The notes under the pieces: generated by a model
Told to the model about the DNA's origin: nothing
The model's database searches: none
The model's input: only the letters and a program-made list of their open reading frames with translations
Made by a program: the position numbers and the translations under genes
Origin: Gonocerus acuteangulatus
Taxonomy: Eukaryota > Arthropoda > Insecta > Hemiptera > Coreidae
DNA length: 64,000 nt
Direction of reading: 5' to 3'
Assembly: GCA_946811695.1 (NCBI GenBank)
Contig: OX328123.1
Coordinates: forward strand, 123,987,896 to 124,051,895
Shown: in pieces, positions 11,102 through 22,300 of the stretch
Position numbering within the stretch: the stretch's first letter is position 1
Layout of the letters: each line of letters starts with the position of its first letter

Positions 11102-11520
11102 ACTAGCTTTTACCCGATGTGCCATGCTACACCTACTTTCTGCATCTAGAAGGGCCCAAAAAAATTAGAAACCAAATAAGTAATATTAAAATCTAATAAC
11201 ACAAAACCTGTAACTGTTCGGATTCACAGTTTCGAACCCGTGTCCTTGGAACTGTTAGTCCTATATGCTTTTAACCCAGTCTATGACACTCCCCGGATCA
11301 AGTCCTACATGTGTGTGTGCCAAGTTTGGTCAAATATAGTCAAACGGTGTGGATTTGTTTAAGGAACAAACATACAGACAGACAGCTGGTAGACTTTTTT
11401 ATACCTAGCCCAGGAGACTTCCCGGGTCAAGACCTACCTGTGTGCCAAGTTTGGTCATAATCGGTCAAACGGTGTGGATTTGTATAAGGAACAAACAGAC
11501 AAACAGACAGACACGTGATT

Positions 11521-11592
<72 letters not shown>
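11102..11592 (+). repeat. Family A repeat: head, tRNA-like segment, two units, (TA)n
   Basis: Starts ACTAGCTTTTACCCGATG with GTGCCATGCTACACC. A segment at about 11210-11275 has a tRNA T-arm-like box on the minus strand (GGGTTCGAAACTGTG). Two tandem units of about 122 bp follow (about 11275-11520), each with the GTCAAACGGTGTGGATTTGT motif, ending in (TA)n at 11524-11592. Confidence 0.8.
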
Positions 11593-11594
<2 letters not shown>

Positions 11595-11597
11595 AAT

Positions 11598-11705
11598 TTG
11601 AACCACTTATATTTTCGTGATCTATGGGGTCCGAAACGAGAAAGTTTCTAGTCGGCACTTCCGGATTGCGTCGTAAAGTCAACCTCATAAGCAGGTATCC
11701 TTCTT
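11598..11705 (-). repeat. Dispersed repeat family B, copy 2
   Basis: Reverse orientation relative to 3.05 kb, with GGGGTCCGAAACGAGAAAG, TAGTCGGCACTTCCGGATTG and CCTCATAAGC in order. It directly abuts the (TA)n end of the preceding family A repeat, as at 29.5 kb. Confidence 0.7.
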
Positions 11706-12041
11706 ATGGATTATCGAGGTAATCGAGCAATATATGGCTTTTAATATAGCTCTTAATTTACATGGTAATATTTCAATAACCAGATGTTTTTTAATGGAAA
11801 TTTAATTTAGATTCTACAAATGTAGTCGTTATTTACGATACACTCCATCAAAATCCCAAAAACAGAGTTTTTAAAAAAGACGAACAAACAATAGTTATGA
11901 AAATCATACATACAAAAATTATGACAAAAGACTGAGTAGTTCGGCTACATGCTCAGATAAGACACTCATTTCTGCGTCACTTAACTACAAATGAGGTGCA
12001 GAATAAACCCCTAAAGTTATGACATCTCAATGCGGGACACC

Positions 12042-12043
<2 letters not shown>

Positions 12044-12096
<53 letters not shown>
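12044..12096. repeat. (TA)n microsatellite
   Basis: Perfect TA run followed by AT-rich sequence; no other content. Confidence 0.9.
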
Positions 12097-12105
<9 letters not shown>

Positions 12106-12162
12106 TAATAAAAAATATGTATAAAATATCTCTTAATTTCTGGTAGTGAATGAATGTTAAAT

Positions 12163-12330
12163 TTTTGTTCCAATCCATAGTTTTGGATTCTTGTGCGGCA
12201 GATGGGATTTCGAGTCCCACCTGCAGCTGGAATTTTCCTTTATCACATGGCTCGTTGAAAAGATTTCCCACTTCACCATGGATGTCGGCGCTAATGGCCC
12301 AGAAGTCCCAGGAGAAGAAAAACAAATACA
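12163..12330 (+). mobile_element. tRNA-derived SINE, plus strand, diverged
   Basis: B-box-like ATTTCGAGTCCCAC at 12209-12222, then body motifs CATGGCTCGTTGAAAAG and TTCACCATGGATGTCGGCGC, then TAATGGCC. These match, in order and orientation, the minus-strand SINEs at 31.1 and 51.8 kb. The A box is not convincing and the tail hairpin is only partial before an A-rich end (about 12315-12345). Confidence 0.65.
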
Positions 12331-12349
12331 GAAAAAAACAATTAATATC

Positions 12350-13700
12350 CGACTTCCGATTTTGGCCTAGTTGCTCTGGCAACTAGCGTAGCATTGCTGT
12401 TGTGACGCACGAACCCAGATATTTTTATTATGAGAGTGCTGAGGTCAGGCAAATTTTCCTATTCCTATCCAAAAAGGAGTTCCTCAACTTTGAGGAATTC
12501 CATTTCCTACCCAGGGCGTGGCCATAGGAAGCAGAAGGTGGTGTCCTGACTTAGGCCTTGATATTGTAGAATGTTAGGTCCGGCCAGCCCACGGGTAGGC
12601 TACCGTTTCCCCGTAGGAACCACGCATTGCGTCAGGATGTCCTCTCAAGGACCAAGCTTACTTTCAGACAGGAAACCCAAAACAACCTTCAACGCTTGCT
12701 TTTTTTTTCTTCTTCTTTACTTTTTCACCAGAAACTCTCGGGATTCTTATTGCACATAAGTACGCTTTAATTAATAGTAAAGAGGATTCGTAATCCAATA
12801 ATTTGTGGGTCCTCTCTCCCTTTCAAGAAAACTCTTTTGACACTGAACTAAGAATAGAAACATCTAAAGTTTTGCCTTAAAATTCATTTAAAAATGTAAG
12901 CACATTTAATGTAAAACGGAATCTCAAAGAGAAGGAAGATCTTAGGCACCAAAACAAAAAACTGATGTTTTTGTTTTTTGTGCCGAATGGCCAAAAAGCG
13001 GAATAAATACAATATCTCGAGAACGCATTAACCTAGAAACCTGGGGCTGGTATCATTCGACTCAGAACAAAACAATACATCAAGTTCAACTGTTGTTATG
13101 GAAATTTTGAAGTAAATTGAAGAGCTAATTGAAAAATGAAAGCCTATTGGGGCGTTAAAATATTTTGAGATGTTCGGAATAGGTTGAACTCATCAAAACA
13201 AAAGGCAACAAGTATTTTGAGTGTATATTTAAACTAATTCTGGGTGATTTTGTCGAAGGAATGCCACCCAACAAGGAGTCACACAAATTGCGGTATTTCA
13301 TTTTAAATAATGACAGCTCATGACTAAACAATGTTAGCACCTAGAATGAACTCGAATTAAAAGTGTTTTGACGTTGGGACATGTATTATCTGAGCGGATA
13401 CGGTAAACTAGATAGTGCAACAAATAAAGGCGTACTCTAATCCTTTCCTTTCATTCAGCTGTTAAAAGCAGTCCATTTTTATTCTAATCTTTTTACTTTA
13501 ACATGTCTACTTTGAAATGTGACCTTTCTCGTCTCGGAGGAAGATGGAGCTTTCTTTGTAACCATAGCTGTTCTCGATCCTTACATAAAATTCGTAACTT
13601 ATAACGTTAGAACACGCTCTAATTTCTTTTTTTTTTTTTTTTGCACAGTTTGACTGATGTGTGGCTTAGTTTGCCATCGTAGAGCAGGAAAAAAAAATTG
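12350..13700. other. No recognised gene
   Basis: Moderately GC-rich near 12480-12680, otherwise AT-rich, with a poly(T) tract at 13627-13642. No coding or repeat assignment can be supported. Confidence 0.45.
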
Positions 13701-13710
13701 ATTATTATAT

Positions 13711-13792
13711 ATGGGGTCTGAAACGGGAAAGTTTCTAGTCGGCACTTCCGGATTGCGTCATAAAGTCAACCTCATAAGCGGGTATCCATTTT
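13711..13792 (-). repeat. Dispersed repeat family B, copy 3
   Basis: Contains GGGGTCTGAAACGGGAAAG and TAGTCGGCACTTCCGGATTG, near-identical to 11.60 kb over about 75 bp, in the same reverse orientation. Confidence 0.75.
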
Positions 13793-14014
13793 TCACGAAA
13801 TATCAACAAAATACAAATTGTTTGTTTCTATTCTAAGATGTCCAAATGTTACTAATGATGGTACTGTTCGTGCAAAAAACGGTCAGGTAAAAATTCTAAG
13901 AGTGTTAGTTTCGTCCCATTAAAACTGATATACACCAGATATATGCTATATAAGGAAACATTCAAAATTATTGAGTTCCTACCAACCGGACATTTATTTA
14001 TTTTGGAACTGTAA

Positions 14015-14025
<11 letters not shown>

Positions 14026-14085
<60 letters not shown>

Positions 14086-14255
14086 GGCGCAACTACAACT
14101 TGGCCAATAGCGCCGGGCTATCTACAGGTTGCCACCCTTTTATAATGCCAACAGCACGTGGTCGGTAACCCATTCAGGTACTGACCACGCCCGACGTTGC
14201 TTAACTTCGGTGATCTACGGGAACCGGTGTATTCAACGTGGCTATGGCCGTTGGC
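14026..14255 (-). mobile_element. 5S-rRNA-headed SINE with perfect 13-bp TSD
   Basis: The TSD AATGATATCTATT is perfect at 14013-14025 and 14256-14268. On the minus strand the element begins with a 5S rRNA-like head (14255 to 14147). It continues through a body with GGTGGCAACCTGTAGATAG, then the GGCGC...GCGCC tail stem-loop (about 14114-14083), and ends in a poly(A) of about 58 nt. The head keeps sequences equivalent to the internal pol III promoter of 5S genes. This is the structure of SINE3-type (5S-derived) retroposons. The intact TSD and long A tail imply recent insertion. Confidence 0.9.
14147..14255 (-). pseudogene. 5S rRNA-derived head of SINE (not a 5S gene)
   Basis: 109 nt starting GCCAACGGCCATAGCCACGT and ending CACGTGCTGTTGGC, against about 120 nt for a metazoan 5S rRNA. 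It has ACACCGGTTC, CACCGAAGTTAAGCAACG, GGGCGTGGTCAGTACC and a C-box-like TGAATGGG. Small deletions (for example the missing TCC after GTTCTCG, and a shortened 3' third) and the fused SINE tail argue against a working 5S gene. The promoter elements probably still direct pol III. Confidence 0.88.
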
Positions 14256-14269
14256 AATGATATCTATTC

Positions 14270-17235
14270 TACTAATAATAGTTCGAAAACTGTGGGGCGC
14301 TTTAGTTGACTAATATTATTGATAAGTGAGTAAGCATGATGCGGATCTTACTACATTGCTCGACGAGTTTCGCCATTGGTAGCAACGAAGGGCGTGTTTC
14401 GCTATAGCAGAGCGAACACCCCTGAGCGTCGAGTAGTTACCTCGAGCATCGAACCTGAAACAGATTGAGCCAATGTCGATGAATATCGATGATCCGTGAA
14501 CGGTACCAATCAACGGATCTCCTGATTTGAGTATTGCTGCGTGTAATTAATCCAAGCCAGATCAAGCAAGACTTTGAGCGAATTCAGGATCTTGCATTTA
14601 GCAGCATAATTACAACAGACCCCATCATTAATGGAGTCGCATTTGCTTTGTCAAGCGGATGATATTTGTCAGTATATTGATAGAGAGGATAATTTACTTT
14701 ATCTATTGAAATTGTGTAGATAAACATTACTTATCAGTTTATTTAAATTTATATAATCATTTTCGTGAAGAAGTCATGTAGGTACATATATCCCTACCAT
14801 GTCAAACTATCGAATATGAAAAATCTGGTTTTTCAGGTTCGAAACTTTGCTCTTGGATTGTGGACGATACGGCTTGGAATAGAGAAATTACATAGAAAAC
14901 GCGCTATTTTAATAGATCCAAAGAAACCGCTATCCTTATAAGCCTTAAATGATCGAGGCTGTGAGTCATTGACTTCGACGTCATAAGTGGGTTCCACCCT
15001 TATGGAAGGAAGAGGAATGGCGTTAAAAAGAAGTAGGAAATTGATTAAGCTTTCGAATGGTCACCTTCCACTTACCACGATATTGCAACCATTTGCGAGG
15101 TATTTTATAAAAATAACGAACTTCAAAAGAGCTCAATTAATAACATTTTATTTTCATATACTTCCACGACCCTAAGCGTGACCAACATGTCTATATCTTA
15201 GTCTGCATGAATGTTATATTGCTAAGATGACTCAGTTAGTTTCTGAGCCTGATTGATATTAAACTGAATAACAAATATGTACTGGATAATGAAATAGCCG
15301 GAGCTCCGTGTGTCTCATAATACATCAGTATATATCAAAGCAATAAAGTCACATGTATTATTAGACTTACTTACTCTTGTATTATTATAAGACTTACTTT
15401 GCTTTGAATAATTTGCCAATAACAGATACAGATCTTAGCTTGAGTGTGAATAGCTGTCTGGATGTTTGTACCATTTCTATATACGATCCAATCCTCTCAT
15501 ATTTAACAATAGCTCAATCCTTCTACCATGTCCACTTATCAGCTAATAACAACGCAGAATAACCTTGACATGGTAAAATATTACTTTTTGTACTCATTAT
15601 TGAAATATTTATACCTATTACGTTTATACGTCAGTTTTTTGGGTCAATTGTGACGTAAGTTGCCCTGCGAAATAGCTCTGTAATTATTTTTTTTTTTTTT
15701 TTTTTTTAATATTACAGATCCATTATACTATCAACTTCAAGTAAAAGGGATACTTTGAGTTCCTTTTTGGCGGAGTATAACATAGAAATTTATAAATATA
15801 GACTTTATAAGTATAGACATTTTTAAAGGCTTAGTAAATGTTTATATTCTTGAGTTCTAGCAAAAATTAACTGCTCGTGTACTTTAATTTTATTTACATT
15901 TCTATTATTTATCAAGATTTTCAAATTAATGTTATTTTTAGCGCCGTTATCAACAGGCCTTATAATTCTTTCTATCCTGCTTCTAGCCTCTCTCCCTATA
16001 GGTAGTAAAGCCCGGTTGCTATGGCCCTTGCGTCACAATAACATCTGTAGTTCAATATTATTTATATAATAATATTCAATTTAGAAGTATTTTGTAATAG
16101 GTAATCTGTCTTGAAAAATTGAATTAGACCACTTTCAAGGCTACATTTAGAATTTTATTTCATTATTTTTTACGTGTTTATATTTTTTTGCTTCACAACT
16201 TTGGCGATTAACCTGATAACCATTTTAGAGCACATGTTATTTCAATTTTCATATAAATGAAGAGTATTTTAAGTTATATTAATGATAAGAAAATCATACT
16301 ATTTTGGAATTATTGAAAAAATAAGGGGAATAATAAAGATAAAAATAAATAAATGAAATGTTATATAAATAAATAAATTTTAGTTGTATAAGTAATAAAA
16401 TATAATGTAGAACAGAACATTGTTAAAATTATTGGTGACAAAATATTTAAATTGTAACTTTAATCAGGTGAAAATTCAACACGAAGGATTGAATAACAAT
16501 TAATTTTACAAGTTCAACATCCACCCGAACTAAGATATATAAATGTACGTTATGTTTGGAAAGCGACAAAAATACAAATAAATTATCCAATTAGCAGAAA
16601 TTATTTAGCATATTTTGGTATATTTGGGAAATATATGGGGTCAACAAATATCCATGGCCACATAGAAGTAATTTTGTTTATTCTATCACTTGAAGACATT
16701 TATTGCTAAAAAAGGCTGCCAATGAGCATGCCGAAAGGTTCGCTATATAGATAGTTCTGAGCTTGAGCTTGTGAATCTATTTTTCCTTGTAATTATAATG
16801 AATTTTATTTGCTATCTGAAAACTGTAATTTTGGTTATATTAACCTGTATTTCCCAATTCAGAACTACATCTTTGTAATTTTTTTAAATATTCTAGTCAA
16901 ATGCTAAGCATAAACAAAATTAATCCATTGTTACATTTGTAATAATTTAATTTACCAGTATATATAATAACATCAATATAATGAGCTATCTTAATATAAA
17001 AAAAAAAAAAAAAAAAAAAAGGTAGAAAGAGAAAAAAAAAAGGAAATATATATATATATATAAAAAATCAATAAATACAAAATTATTAAAAAAAAAAAAA
17101 AAAAAAGGTAGCTCTCTGTTAATCCTCCCATTATTATTATTATACAGGTTTTCCCTTATAAATGTCCTTTTTAATATGTATGAAATAATACCACCTAAGA
17201 GAATGGATATGCTAGTTGTATAAAACAATGTAGGT
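14270..17235. other. No gene; family D relic at 15030-15115
   Basis: Only short decayed repeats are recognisable. Positions 15030-15115 carry TAAGCTTTCGAATGGTCACC and CTTACCACGATATTGC from family D. A somewhat GC-richer stretch at 14320-14660 matches nothing I recognise. A and T runs occur at 15687, 17000 and 17090. Confidence 0.5.
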
Positions 17236-17238
17236 GCT

Positions 17239-17291
17239 GGCGTAAAAACATGATAAAATGTTAATCGCCACTAAACCCTTATCCTAATCCT
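17239..17291 (+). repeat. 53-bp mini-repeat, copy 1
   Basis: GGCGTAAAAACATGATAAAA, then TGTTAATCGCC, then a tail ending CCTAATCCT. It differs from the copy at 24733-24785 at only 3 of 53 positions and shares both ends with it. GGCG/CGCC and AACAT/ATGTT can pair as a hairpin. No TSD is visible here. Confidence 0.7.
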
Positions 17292-17953
17292 AGATTGTTC
17301 TGAAAATCTGACGTTTTCTATTAGCAGAATCCCAACCATGCCTCGACGTCTTGAAGCATTTTACACGCCTAACGTTGCTTATAGATCCGCATATCAAACC
17401 GTCTGGTGTTTGATATTTAAAACTAATAACAAATTGACAAATACACTTTGATATTTTATATTTGACTCACTTAATCAATGATGAACCAGACATACACATT
17501 CATATATGTTACAGTGGTCGTTTTGAAGGATACGATGAAGGGCAAGAAACATCATAAAAATAGATCAAATCATTTTCAAATATGAATACTAAAGATGAGG
17601 TGGACATGCAGAAGAAATGTATCAATAAAATAATTCAAGGGAAGTTTTTGTGACAGGTCAACTGATTTCATTTCTCTGGGTCACAGTCGGTCTCCAGCCT
17701 CGGTCGAGAGAGGTTGTCCTTACTATGCTCTTGGCTCCACCGGCAAGCTTTGAGATATTTTATTGCTAAGTTCAGGTATAGACCCTTTGCAAGTGAACAT
17801 GCGTCTCGGTACAAGCCTAGGATCAGTGTCTTTGTGTTAAGTGCCGCCGGAAATGTTTATTACCCCAGCAGGTAACATTCTTCTGGACCTTCGGCTAGTG
17901 CAAATACCAAGCGCGGCTAAGTTCTTTGTTCAATTCTAGAAGTTTCTATATTA

Positions 17954-19057
17954 ATGAAAACAAAAATGAGTGAATACAGTGCCGAAATGATAGGAGAAGA
18001 CGGAAAAAGCTGTCAGCCTACACGCTGATCGTGGTTTGAGACTCAGGAAGAAGTTAACCCGCAAGCTCTAAGATTCATCAGCGTGCATATAGAAGAGGAG
18101 AATAGATCGTTCAACAACGTAAACCCTTTTCATATTCACGGCTGGGTATCTTCCTTTTCTAAGCAAATAAAAGCAAAAAAACTTAGAAAGCATGGAGATT
18201 TACTTTTAGATGTTCCCAATACAACAGTAGCTACAAGGATTTTGAAGCAAACCCATTTCAACAATCTTAAAATAACAGTGGCTCCCCACAAAAACTTAAA
18301 TAAAAGCCAGGGAGTGTTCTACTGCAGGGAACTAAAGAACTTGCATGAAAATGAAATAGTCTCAGAACTTAAATCCCAGTCAGTATCAGCAATTAAAAGA
18401 TTAGGTTCAAGGGAAACCTATAAAACTAGCTCGCTTTTTGTAGCTACTTTTGATACGCCTAAGTTTCCGGACAATATATACATCGGATACCTATCCATTC
18501 CGTTACGCCCATTTATCCCGCAGCCGATGATCTGTAGGAAATGCTTCGAAATCGGGCATCTAAGGACTAATTGTAAAAACGATGCTATCTGTAAAACGTG
18601 CTCAGAAATATCTCATGACGGACCATGTTCAAAGATCAAGTGCGTTCTTTGTAAAGGTAATCATCCTTCATTAGACAAAACCTGCCCAAAATACCAAGAA
18701 GAAACCGAAATTAAAAAAATGATGGTGACAGAAAAAATAGGGTACTATGAAGCAAAGAAAAGAAGGCTCGCTCTGAACACTAAGTCATATGCTATTGCGG
18801 TAAACAAGAACGTGGACGAAAGCAGTCAGCTGACCAAGCTTTCTGATATGTGTAGTAGACTTGAAGAAAGAATAATGGCTTTAGAGAAGGTTCTAACTGA
18901 AACTCTACCGTCCGCCGCTGCTGAAAACACCTACCAGTCTTACGTCGAAACAAAATTAGAGGAACATTCAAAACAGAATGAAAAGATTTTTGAAAAATTA
19001 TTTAAAAATCTGGAGTGCCTCGTAACTAAATTTGAAAAAAACTTTAGTGAAGAGTAG
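17954..19057 (+). pseudogene. LINE ORF1 (Gag-like, CCHC knuckles) with one nonsense codon
   Basis: The frame starts at ATG 17954 (second in-frame ATG 17966) and is open to 19057 except for TGA at 18026-18028. The TGA lies in CGCTGATCG, so a CGA-to-TGA CpG transition is likely. It encodes a nucleic-acid-binding Gag-like protein that coats LINE RNA. After an RRM-like N-terminal region come zinc knuckles in the middle: CRKCFEIGHLRTNC (CX2CX4HX4C), then CKTCSEISHDGPC, then CVLCKGNHPSLDKTC. A charged, probably coiled-coil C terminus follows. After the stop, another frame runs through 19161 as a Lys/Glu-rich peptide (SSEEKENAKQKKN...) in keeping with the preceding sequence, so a second lesion, a frameshift, is likely. 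Initiation from GTG 18083 or a later Met is possible but not supported. Confidence 0.85.
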
Positions 19058-19364
19058 TGAGGAAAAAGAAAATGCTAAACAGAAGAAGAATGTGAAGGAA
19101 GAGAAAATCGAAACTCCCAAAGGTGGAAACATAGAAACCAGGAATATGTCTAACAAAAAATGAAAACAGGTCAGTGCAAAAAAGGAGAATCTTACGAACC
19201 TCAGCAATGAGGACAATTAAAGTGGATATTAGTTTAATACTCTTAATTATAATTATTGTACATATAAGATTTTACATCCTGATTTATAAAATTTACTTGC
19301 GGTCAGTTTATTTACCCTTGGTAATAAAGCTACTGGTTTCAGTTTTTAATATCAAACTTTTATT

Positions 19365-22300
19365 ATGTCAGTTCTCCAATGGAATATAAACGGCGTGCAT
19401 AGACGAATAGGCGAACTTAAGTTGTTGTTGCAAGACACGGACATACACATTATTGCTCTACAGGAAACACACCTAAAACACGGTAAAAACTTCAGCATAC
19501 ATGGTTTTACGATATACCGAAACGACTACGTCTTGGGCTTAAAAGCATGTGGTGGTGTTGCTGTCTGTGTTAGGGATAACATATACAGCGAACCCCTAAG
19601 ACTGCTTACTACAATCCAAGCAGTCGCTGCAGTAGTATATCTCCCATTCCGACTTACTGTCTGCTCTGTATACCTTCCACCAGGTGAACCTATTGACGTA
19701 CATGCTCTCACGGACTTAATATCACAATTACCATCTCCTATATTATTTCTCTCTGATGTAAATGCAGAAAATTTAATGTGGGGGGCTAAAAACACCAACC
19801 ACAGAGGTAACCACATACAAAGTATTTTTGATAACACTGACTTGATACCATTAAACACTAACGAACCAACACATTTATGCTCCAGGACTGGACTACTTTC
19901 TCACATAGACGTTTCTGCTGCTTCTGCTTCAGTATTCTCGCGGTTTTCATGGGCTGTCTCTCAAGACTCTCATGGAAGTGACCATTTTCCAATATTAGTC
20001 AATTACTCTCCCCCTATCATTTTATTTAACTCACCTCCAAAATACAATACAAAAAAAGCCAACTGGGACTCTTATCAAAATTATATTTTAGAACAAATAA
20101 ATAACAGGCATAAAAGATTACAAACAGTCGAAGACATGACGAACATTATTAAAGAAGCAGCAGAATTGAGTATACCTAAGACATCAAACCATTACAAAAA
20201 ATGCCCAGTACCCTGGTGGAATGAGGAATGCAGAGAGGCAATAAAAAACCGGAAAAAGGCACTACGCCTATTCTGCAGAAATCCGTCAGACGAACTTTTG
20301 CAAAATTATAAAAAATTGAAAGCAAAAGCTCAATGGGTTGTTAAACGCAGTAAAAAGACTTGTTGGACTGAATATGTCAGTAGTATAAATAAATTCTCTT
20401 CCATTCGGGATATTTGGTCGAAGGTTAACAAAATTCAACATAAAAAATACAATTCACCAGTAACAGGACTTTTTCATAACAATAATATTGAAACAAACAT
20501 ACTGTCTATTAGTAACATTTTAGGAAACCACTTCTCCACTATCTCCAGTGACGGAAATTACAAAAATGAATTTCGAAATCATAAACAGACAATAGAGAAA
20601 ACGCCTTTACCAATTTTACCTAAATACAAACACCCCCTTAACGAACCATTTACACTTAACGAACTGACACAAACCTTAAAATCATTAAAACCCTCTTCTT
20701 CAGGTCCAGACAGTATAACGAATGACATGCTGAAACACCTTCCAACTCAGGGGCTAAATCTTCTTCTTGATAGCCTGAATGGAATGTATGAAAACTGCAC
20801 CTACCCTGACATATGGAATTCCTCTATTGTGATACCTATTCTAAAACCAGGAAAAGACAAGAAGCTTCCCTCCAATTACAGACCCATTTCCTTAACCAGC
20901 TGTATTAGCAAGCTATTCGAAAGAATGCTTAATAAAAGGTTGTTATGGTTTCTCGAGAAAAATAAATTAATGACAGAATTCCAATGCGGGTTTCGCCCAG
21001 GGCATTCAACCATGCATCATATTGCCAGACTAGAAAATGATATACTGAACGCTTTTCTAAATACTGAATATCTCATCGCTGTATCCCTAGATATACAAAA
21101 AGCTTACGATACAGTATGGAAAAGGTTAATAATACAGCAACTTAAGGAATGGAATATTGAAGGAAATATTCTATGTTTCATTAATAATTACATATCAAAT
21201 AGAAATTTCCGGGTCAGAGTAGGAGCAGAATTATCAGACAAATTTCAACAACAAAATGGGGTCCCACAAGGAGGCGTTTTAAGTCCAACTCTTTTTGCTA
21301 TTGCTATCAATTCTGTAACAACGTACATTCCAACTGGTACATCGTACTGCCTGTATGCTGATGATTTACTGATATATAACTCATCAAAATCATTTCATGA
21401 AACACACGACAACATTCAACAAGCCATACACAAACTAGAAAGTTGGAGTTCATCCACTGGTTTCACATTATCCCAGGAGAAATCCAAGTGTATATTATTT
21501 ACAAAGAAAAAAGACCGACCAAATCCAACTATCACACTATACGGAAACAATCTCACAAATGCAGAAAACATAAAATTTTTAGGACTTACATTTGACAAAA
21601 AACTTACATGGTTACCCCATATTAAAGAACTTGTTACTAGGTGTAAGAAATCTATAAACCTTTTAAAAGTCCTTTCAAACACAAAATGGGGTGCTGACAG
21701 ATCTCTCATGCTTACATTCTATCGTGCTTATACCAGATCTTTACTGGACTACGGATGTATAGCATATTCATCTGCCAGCCAAACAACACTAAAACAATTA
21801 GACTCAATACATAACGCGGGTATAAGACTTGCAACAGGAGCATACAGATCAAGCCCAACTGTAAGTATTTACGTTGAGTCCGGCGAACTTCCATTGGAGC
21901 TCAGACGTGAAATCTTGGGATTAAATTTCTTCAAAAAATCCCAATGTTTAAATAAACCATGTGTAAATTGCTTTCTGGATAACCAATACCATGACTTATA
22001 TAACAGAAAACGACCTAAACAAAAACCCTTAATTATACGCCTTTCCGAGAACAGACAGACCCGACATATTCGACAAGCTCCTACTCACAGAAATGAAATC
22101 TTGACGTTCCCTCCTTGGGAACTTAAGAATTTTAGTATAAATTTATCACTATCAAAAATGAAAAAGACTGATCCACTGTCAACGACTTTCTACAAGACAT
22201 TATTCACATCAATAAAAATACAAAACGCAGACAATTTAAACATATTCACCGACGGGTCCAAAACAAAATCTGGTACTGGATCTGCTGCAGTAATAGGTTC

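Noticed and set aside
13971..14168. Poly-Phe or poly-Lys frames (also 36997-37215, 48070-48303, 51705-51951)
   Set aside because: Translations of poly(T)/poly(A) retroposon tails.
14147..14255. Functional 5S rRNA gene
   Set aside because: About 11 nt short, fused to a SINE tail, flanked by retroposition target duplications and not in an array.
14316..14513. Possible gene fragment in the GC-richer stretch after the 5S SINE
   Set aside because: Peptide is not recognised in any frame; left as unassigned sequence.
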